Translations under genes and position numbers: made by a program
Notes under the pieces: generated by a model
The model's input: the letters and a program-made list of their open reading frames with translations, nothing else
Databases searched by the model: none
What the model was told of the DNA's origin: nothing
From: Aquifex aeolicus
GTDB taxonomy: Bacteria; Aquificota; Aquificia; Aquificales; Aquificaceae
NCBI GenBank assembly: GCA_011375045.1
Contig: DRNB01000160.1
Location: forward strand, 1-11,479
Direction: 5' to 3'
Length of the DNA stretch: 11,479 bases
Shown: one piece after another, positions 7,025 through 11,479 of the stretch
Position numbering within the stretch: position 1 is the first letter of the stretch
How the letters are laid out: the number at the start of each line of letters is the position of its first letter

Positions 7025-8016
7025 CCGGATGTTCCTCCGGACTCGCCGAGGAAAACGCTTCCCGGAGCGTATCTGGCTACGTTTTCAGCCACGGAACCTA
7101 TGTCCATACCCTCCTCGTAGTGCCTGCCCGTTCTCCCCAGAAAAACAAGGTCCGCTCCCGTTTGGGACATGTAGTGGCAGACGCCGTCGTAGAGGTAACC
7201 CTCGATAACCGCGGGAACCACCCTTCCCCCGAACCCGGATTCCTGAACAACCTTCATCCCCTTCTCGATGATCAGCTCACCCACCCTCCTGAGTCCCTTA
7301 TCTATGAACTCATCGTGAAGCCTCTCCTGCTCCTTGGATTTGAAGGAGAAACCTTTAACGTGGAACATGAAGCGCTTGAGCTTGTCGAAGATAAACCTGT
7401 GGAGGTTTGTATCGAAAACGTAGAGAAGGTGAAGCTCGGCGTCGAAGCTCTCCGCAAACCTGAGCGCCGTCCTGAGCACGCCGAGGGACTGCTCACTCCC
7501 GTCCAGAGCCACCACGATCTTCTCGAACCTGATCCTGTCCCTGACCACGAGGATCCTGCCGGGGAAAGCTCTCATAACCCTGAGGCACGTGCTTCCCAGA
7601 TACCCCTCCCGCACCCTGTTGAACCCGTAGGCTCCAACAACGATCAGGTCCGCGGACTCTTCCGTAGCCACGCCGAGCACCGCGGAGTAGTTTTTACCCT
7701 CCCTCACAGCGCACCTGTAGGGTATGCCGGCTTTTTCGAACATCTCCCTGTAAGGTTCCAGATAGGAGAGGGAGATCTTCTCCATGGCGGAGCGCATAAG
7801 CTCGTCGTGGAACTCCCTCTGCTTTGCAAGAAACTCCTCCTGATACTTCTGGGGGAGGATGGGTTCCATTATCCTGAAGGCTCTCTCGTGGAGTCTAACG
7901 TTGTAGCCGTGCACCCCTATAACTTCTGAGCCGAACACCTTTGCCACATCGAGAGCCGCCCGCGCAACGGCAGGGGATATGGAGCTGTTGTCTATTGCTA
8001 CCGCTATCTTTTTCAT
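7012..8016 (-). CDS. Tandem universal stress protein (two UspA domains)
   Basis: Two UspA-like domains lie in one cytoplasmic protein. Numbering from the ATG at 8037, the first runs about 8-165 and the second about 171-331. Both carry the ATP-binding signature G-x2-G-x9-G-S: GAYG then GST at 135-150, and GRTG then GS at 301-315. That places it in the nucleotide-binding class. A long charged helical insertion sits in each domain (around 50-100 and 212-260). The longest frame begins at ATG 8037, but that codon overlaps a TATAAT-like element and has no Shine-Dalgarno. ATG 8016 follows GGAGG and gives MKKIAVAIDNS, the normal beginning of a Usp domain, so it is preferred although the two-base spacing is short. 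The gene heads the operon with the radical SAM, unknown and protease genes and is divergent from the Rrf2 regulator. Its precise role is unknown; energy or redox stress is a reasonable guess. Confidence 0.85.
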   Translation of the reverse strand: MKKIAVAIDNSSISPAVARAALDVAKVFGSEVIGVHGYNVRLHERAFRIMEPILPQKYQEEFLAKQREFHDELMRSAMEKISLSYLEPYREMFEKAGIPYRCAVREGKNYSAVLGVATEESADLIVVGAYGFNRVREGYLGSTCLRVMRAFPGRILVVRDRIRFEKIVVALDGSEQSLGVLRTALRFAESFDAELHLLYVFDTNLHRFIFDKLKRFMFHVKGFSFKSKEQERLHDEFIDKGLRRVGELIIEKGMKVVQESGFGGRVVPAVIEGYLYDGVCHYMSQTGADLVFLGRTGRHYEEGMDIGSVAENVARYAPGSVFLGESGGTSGWRI

Positions 8017-8023
8017 TGCCTCC

Positions 8024-8053
8024 AAATTATAAACCATTATAATGATATATCAT
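8024..8053. promoter_or_regulatory. Divergent promoter/operator between the stress-protein operon and the Rrf2 gene
   Basis: This short AT-rich stretch holds a direct repeat of ATTATAA at 8026-8032 and 8036-8042, ten bases apart, and two overlapping perfect palindromes, CATTATAATG at 8035-8044 and ATGATATATCAT at 8042-8053. TATAAT occurs on the plus strand at 8038-8043 and on the minus strand at 8041-8036 and 8031-8026. The plus-strand -10 has TTGCCT 16 bases upstream and would start transcription at or very near the Rrf2 ATG, implying a leaderless message. A regulator bound here could control both directions, and Rrf2 itself is the obvious candidate. Confidence 0.5.
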
Positions 8054-8489
8054 GATGATTTATTCCGATACGGTGCGGTATGCCCTGATGGCTCTATCTT
8101 ACTTAGCCTACCATCAGGGTAAGCTGGTCAAGGCGGATGAGATTGCCAAAGCCCAGAGGATACCGAAGCCGTTTCTCTCCAAAATACTCCACGAACTTGC
8201 CCGCAGGAACATCCTTCACTCCGTAAAGGGACCCCGGGGCGGATTCACCCTGAAGGTGGATCCCAAAACGCTCTCTATGTGGGACGTCGTTGTCATAATG
8301 GGGGAGGAAGGCAAGTTCAACTCCTGCGTGCTCATGCCCGAAAAGTGTGAGGTCTATGAATCGAACCCCTGCGTGGTCCACCACAAGTGGGAGAACCTCA
8401 AGAGGAAGGTGATCGAATTTCTCAAGGAAACCACAATCGCCGATCTAATCACCGTTGAAGAGAGGCACATGGCGGATATGATCTCCTGA
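8052..8489 (+). CDS. Rrf2-family transcription regulator with three cysteines (NsrR/IscR-like)
   Basis: This 145-residue protein has a winged helix-turn-helix at about residues 5-68. It includes DEIAKAQRIPKPFLSKILHE (recognition-helix region) and KGPRGGFTL, the hallmark wing of Rrf2 proteins. The effector region has C92, C99 and C107 (SCVLMPEKC then NPC), the usual place for an iron-sulfur cluster in NsrR, IscR and RsrR. Because it sits next to N2O-reduction, hemerythrin and putative NO-response genes, an NsrR-like NO or redox sensor is attractive, but spacing alone does not separate it from IscR-type proteins. It is the only plus-strand gene in the window. There is no Shine-Dalgarno before ATG 8052, and a -10 sequence lies immediately upstream, so translation is probably leaderless; ATG 8055 is an alternative start. 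Its 3' end overlaps the convergent membrane-protein gene by 41 bp. Confidence 0.88.
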   Translation: MMIYSDTVRYALMALSYLAYHQGKLVKADEIAKAQRIPKPFLSKILHELARRNILHSVKGPRGGFTLKVDPKTLSMWDVVVIMGEEGKFNSCVLMPEKCEVYESNPCVVHHKWENLKRKVIEFLKETTIADLITVEERHMADMIS

Positions 8490-9687
8490 AGTAGGTGAGG
8501 ATCCCCTTCAGAACGTTTACAAAAAGAAGACCAAAGGAGAGTCCGTAGAAAGCAAGGGTAGCGCTCCACAGGAAGGAGTTTTCCAGAAAAAAGGAGATCA
8601 GAAAGGAGGTAACAGATACAGCATGAAGCCTGTAGCTTAGCCAGATCCACCGGGGCTTTATTACCTCGTGCATCGTGGGAGCGGGGGTAACGCCCTCGTT
8701 GGAGAGGTGGAACCACACGAGGAAGGGGATTATCCTGTAGAGCATAGCCATTATAACGCTGTGGGCGAAGGATCCAAACAGAAAGAGGAAAAGCAGAAAA
8801 AGCTCGTATCTCAGTCCGGTAAAGGGATACAGAAGCATGGCGGCTGTGAGCAACCCCATACCCATATACCAGAGGTTTATGAGGGGATCGGGGATCTTTC
8901 GCCTCCGCCTCCTGAGACGGTCCACAGTCAGGAGGGCGAAGGACAGGAGAAAGAGGGATAGCAGGATCCTTGTAAGGTAGCTGTCGGCTATCAGAACGAG
9001 TCCTGTGAGGAGGGTCAAGAGAAGAGGGAACCCTTCCGCATACCGCTTCGGGTAAGGAGGGGTTACAAAGAACATCTCTATGACCTGAAAGGCAACCGAT
9101 GCTATGAGGAGAGCTATCCACCCGAAGAGGAGCAGGTGCAGGTGCACCCGGAGCAGGAGGGCGTAGTCAAGGTTCAGGACGCCTGCGAGGACGAGTATCA
9201 TGAGCACCCCAAAGAGGATCCCCGCTCCAAAGAGGACAACGGCGAACTTCATCCCCCTCGCCGTGGGCGTGTGGCTCTCCTGAGGAAGGAGCCTCCGGAG
9301 CATCACCCAGAGGACAAAGTAGATCCCTCCGGCTACGAGGAGCATCCCCCCGATCAGGGCTGGAGACTGACCGGACAGAAAACCCACCAGCAGAAGGGGA
9401 ACCCCCACCGTCAGGGCGATGTGGGTGATCTGAGCCTTCGGGAGGGGATCCTCTATCACAGCTCCGACCACCACAGGAAGCATCTGAAACAGGGACCCGA
9501 TCATTACGGAAGCCATGAAACCGAGGGTGAAGACGTGGACGAGGACCGGCAGGTTGAAGGGTTCACCCCGGAGCGTGAGGAACCCCAGTATAACCCCTAA
9601 GAGACCGAACAGAGCAGAGCTTACGTAAAAGCGGGCTACTACGCTGAAGGGTGGAGCCTGAAGCAGGGACAGACCCCGCGGGATCAT
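8449..9687 (-). CDS. Polytopic histidine-rich membrane protein, NnrS/heme-copper oxidase subunit I-like
   Basis: This 412-residue integral membrane protein has about twelve hydrophobic segments. Several histidines lie in or beside helices: H51 (LVHVFTLGF), H182 and H184 (RVHLHLLLFGW), H309 (SFAHSVIM), H327 (WFHLS), H340 and H355. These resemble heme or metal ligands of NnrS and of shortened heme-copper oxidase subunit I-like proteins, but I cannot assign the exact family. NnrS proteins protect against NO-related damage in denitrifiers. The start overlaps the hemerythrin stop as ATGA (9684-9687), so the two are translationally coupled and probably share a function. The last codons (SYPPCASLQR) overlap the convergent Rrf2 gene and may be nonessential. 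No oxidase partner subunit is adjacent, which argues against a complete terminal oxidase. Confidence 0.7.
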   Translation of the reverse strand: MIPRGLSLLQAPPFSVVARFYVSSALFGLLGVILGFLTLRGEPFNLPVLVHVFTLGFMASVMIGSLFQMLPVVVGAVIEDPLPKAQITHIALTVGVPLLLVGFLSGQSPALIGGMLLVAGGIYFVLWVMLRRLLPQESHTPTARGMKFAVVLFGAGILFGVLMILVLAGVLNLDYALLLRVHLHLLLFGWIALLIASVAFQVIEMFFVTPPYPKRYAEGFPLLLTLLTGLVLIADSYLTRILLSLFLLSFALLTVDRLRRRRRKIPDPLINLWYMGMGLLTAAMLLYPFTGLRYELFLLFLFLFGSFAHSVIMAMLYRIIPFLVWFHLSNEGVTPAPTMHEVIKPRWIWLSYRLHAVSVTSFLISFFLENSFLWSATLAFYGLSFGLLFVNVLKGILTYFRRSYPPCASLQR

Positions 9688-10118
9688 ACCTCTCCGAGGG
9701 CGGAGAGCTTTTCGACCATCTCCTCAGAGGAGAGGTGCTGATCGGACATGGGGTAGAGGATCTGCTCCTCCTTCATGTTGTGCTGTTGTATCAGGATCAT
9801 GAGGGACTCTCCGGCGGAGAGGAATGCCTCCCTGTCCCTGCTCTCTATTGCCTTCTCGAGTCTCTCGAGAAGATCCCTCGCCTGAGCGTGTTCGTGCCTC
9901 ATCACCTGGGTAGGTCCCATAACTATGCCTGTCTTCTCCTCGAATTCTGGAAAGAGCACCTCCTCCTCCTTTCTGAAGTGAAGCAGGGTCTTTTCCTTAA
10001 ACTCCTCAAAGAGCTTGCGGGCGCTTTCCCAGTCTCCCTTGGAGACAGCCTCCTCAGCCTGAGCGTAAATCTGATCGCACTTCCTGTGCTCTTCTGTAAG
10101 ATACTGACCTATCTGCAT
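9684..10118 (-). CDS. Hemerythrin-like HHE di-iron protein
   Basis: This 144-residue soluble, strongly helical protein forms a hemerythrin-type four-helix bundle. The likely iron ligands are H11 (EEHRKCD), H47 and E51 (LLHFRKEEEVLFPEF), H75 or H77 (MRHEHAQARDLL), and H113 with E117 (QQHNMKEEQILYPM), the repeated H-x3-E layout of HHE domains. It has no signal peptide, so it should be cytoplasmic. Such proteins bind O2 or NO at a di-iron site, or help repair iron-sulfur clusters as in the RIC/YtfE group, though the YtfE N-terminal domain is absent. AGGAGGT at 10132-10126 stands seven bases before the ATG. It is followed at once by the NnrS-like gene with an ATGA overlap. A role in handling NO or oxygen near the denitrification genes is inferred. 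Confidence 0.9.
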   Translation of the reverse strand: MQIGQYLTEEHRKCDQIYAQAEEAVSKGDWESARKLFEEFKEKTLLHFRKEEEVLFPEFEEKTGIVMGPTQVMRHEHAQARDLLERLEKAIESRDREAFLSAGESLMILIQQHNMKEEQILYPMSDQHLSSEEMVEKLSALGEV

Positions 10119-10197
10119 CGTTACTACCTCCTGAATTTTCGTGAGTAAACATTAATTTAAACGATCTCCTTTGCATGTGTAAGAATTTAGGTCATAT
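10119..10197 (-). promoter_or_regulatory. AT-rich spacer upstream of the hemerythrin gene
   Basis: The 79 bases between the iron-sulfur fusion gene and the hemerythrin gene are clearly AT-rich, notably 10145-10165 with TTAAATTAATG on the minus strand. They hold a strong ribosome binding site at 10132-10126. I see no convincing -35/-10 pair and no terminator hairpin. It could carry a separate promoter for the hemerythrin and NnrS-like genes or simply be an intra-operon gap. Confidence 0.3.
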
Positions 10198-11479
10198 CTA
10201 CCGCATGCTCTCGAGGGTGAAGAACCCTTTACCCTCCGAATAGGTTATGGCGAGGCTGGTGGAGGGCTTTGTCTCCTTCTCAAGGGTAAAGGTCCTGACG
10301 ATCTCCGGATGGGCGGTTTCCACAACCCTGAGTTCGAATCTGTGGCGTCCCGGCTCGAGGAAAAACTCCTCGTAGACGTATATCGATGAGTCCCTTCGTA
10401 GACCCCGGGGGTTGTACTTCTTCTTCAGCACGGGCTTTCCGTCCACAAGGAAGGTTACCTCTATGGGGGATCTCTCCACCGCTATGTTCTGGATCGCCTG
10501 CATGTGCTCGAGCTTGCTGTAAACCTTCTCGGCTTTCCTCACGGGTGAGGATCTGTACTTGAAGGTGAGAACAGCTATCGATTTATCAGTGGGGTAAAAC
10601 TCCATCCTGTGGTTTGTAAGCGGATAGAAGCTCAGGAAGGGAAGCAGCAGTATAAAGGACGCAAGGACGTGGTTCACTCTGTTCTGGGAGATTATCCTGA
10701 CCTCTCCTCCCACGCTTTCCGAGGTTCTGAGGAAATCCCTGAAGGAGGAAATCTCCCCGTCGATGTTCACAGTATTGGGAGCTTCCACTATGCGGATCCT
10801 CTCCCCTTCGATGGACTTGAGGAGCTTCGGTCTCCTCTCCCTCCTGTACCTTTCCTCCGTCCACTGGACCCCTTCCCTGAAGTAGCAGTCCGGTCCATCG
10901 CAGGAGATAAGCATAACCCCCCTGACGTGCTGGAGAAAGTCCTTCATCCAGAGGGTATTGACCGCCCCCGCACAGGGGACCGTAACAACCTTCAGACCTT
11001 CCCCTGAACTGACCTCCGCACTGAAGGGACATCTGAACAGGAGGATCTCTGGCTTTTCCCGGGCGATCTCATCGAGGATCTTCCGGTAGGGTACCGTGTC
11101 TATTTCGTTCGCGTAGTAGTTGCAGGATGCAACGCAGATACCGCAACCCGCACACTTGCTCTCTATTACTGCCGCCTTCTCCTCCTTCTGGGAGGTCCGC
11201 TTCATATAGATGGCTTCGTAGGGACAGTCTATAAAGCACTGCTTGCACCCCTCGCACTTCTCCTCTATAACCCGAGCCGGCGGATTCCTCCTCCCCTTTA
11301 TGAGCCAGGGAAAAACTGTAAGAAGTCCGAAGAAACCTATAAACAGCGCCCAGTTCACGGGCAGGGAGAAAATCTTGAAGAAGGGGAAGCCCATCAGATA
11401 AAACCAGTCTATCGTCATGCTGAAGGGGATCTTTCCAAGATCCGCAGGGGGATCACTTTTGGCTGGGAAGATCACAGCC
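10198..11479 (-). CDS. Cytochrome b C-terminal segment/2x[4Fe-4S]/MvhD-like fusion with periplasmic tail, 5' end cut by window
   Basis: The frame is open to the window edge, so the GTG at 11475 is not taken as the start. Residues numbered from there: 5-58 (SDPPADLGKIP then TIDWFYLMGFPFFKIF and a helix at 41-58) resemble the C-terminal domain of cytochrome b or b6f subunit IV, with IDWF where the quinol-site PEWY occurs. A basic loop is followed by two [4Fe-4S] motifs (C74, C77, C80, C84 and C108, C111, C114, C118). Residues about 143-250 match the MvhD/FlpD subunit of methanogen-type hydrogenase and heterodisulfide reductase systems: LFRC (C149), VPCAGAVN (C168) and SCDGPDCYFREG (C192, C197). 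A second helix at 268-286 leads to a C-terminal extracytoplasmic, beta-rich region at 287-425. Positive charges after helix 1 place the clusters in the cytoplasm. It probably links quinones to cytoplasmic electron carriers; direction and partners are unknown. Confidence 0.8.
   Translation of the reverse strand, partial: AVIFPAKSDPPADLGKIPFSMTIDWFYLMGFPFFKIFSLPVNWALFIGFFGLLTVFPWLIKGRRNPPARVIEEKCEGCKQCFIDCPYEAIYMKRTSQKEEKAAVIESKCAGCGICVASCNYYANEIDTVPYRKILDEIAREKPEILLFRCPFSAEVSSGEGLKVVTVPCAGAVNTLWMKDFLQHVRGVMLISCDGPDCYFREGVQWTEERYRRERRPKLLKSIEGERIRIVEAPNTVNIDGEISSFRDFLRTSESVGGEVRIISQNRVNHVLASFILLLPFLSFYPLTNHRMEFYPTDKSIAVLTFKYRSSPVRKAEKVYSKLEHMQAIQNIAVERSPIEVTFLVDGKPVLKKKYNPRGLRRDSSIYVYEEFFLEPGRHRFELRVVETAHPEIVRTFTLEKETKPSTSLAITYSEGKGFFTLESMR

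Noticed and set aside
8449..8520. A bidirectional terminator between the convergent Rrf2 and NnrS-like genes
   Set aside because: I see no stem-loop with flanking A/T tracts, and the region is coding on one or both strands.
1..11479. tRNA or rRNA genes, CRISPR arrays, insertion sequences or attachment sites
   Set aside because: No regularly spaced repeats, transposase-like frames, terminal inverted repeats or tRNA-like cloverleaf segments were found; nearly all of the sequence is accounted for by the listed genes.

Overview
The window looks like part of a denitrification locus from a bacterium, probably a thermophile. Signs are dense, overlapping genes with strong GGAGG-type ribosome binding sites, heavy use of AGG/ATA/GAG/CTC codons, and respiratory proteins of the kind found in Aquificota and similar chemolithotrophs. 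The taxonomic guess is inference only; the gene functions do not depend on it.

Right edge to middle, minus strand (11479 to 8449): an unusual membrane iron-sulfur protein, truncated at its N-terminus by the window edge, joins a cytochrome b-type C-terminal segment to two [4Fe-4S] clusters, an MvhD-like domain and an extracytoplasmic tail. Next come a hemerythrin-like di-iron protein and a polytopic, histidine-rich membrane protein resembling NnrS or heme-copper oxidase subunit I. The last two overlap by ATGA. On the plus strand, an Rrf2-family regulator with three cysteines (8052-8489) converges on the membrane-protein gene and overlaps it by 41 bp. This group looks like a nitric-oxide or redox-stress and electron-transfer module.

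Middle, minus strand (8037 to 4571): a tight operon, divergent from the Rrf2 gene, encodes a tandem-domain universal stress protein, a NirJ/AhbD-like radical SAM-SPASM protein with a PCP_red tail, an unrecognised 212-residue protein and a secreted S1C serine protease. The protease has no canonical start codon in front of its evident signal peptide. Neighbouring genes overlap by 13, 17 and about 34 bp.

Left, minus strand (4496 to 1): after an AT-rich spacer that probably holds a promoter come a diheme cytochrome c, nitrous oxide reductase NosZ (all copper ligands present, twin-arginine leader), and NosR split into two genes: a periplasmic FMN protein and a membrane polyferredoxin overlapping it by ATGA. 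The polyferredoxin runs off the left edge, where further nos accessory genes may lie; no nosDFYL is visible. A plausible logic is that the split NosR pair supports NosZ, the diheme cytochrome feeds it electrons, and the regulator, stress protein and hemerythrin genes handle NO or redox changes during N2O respiration.
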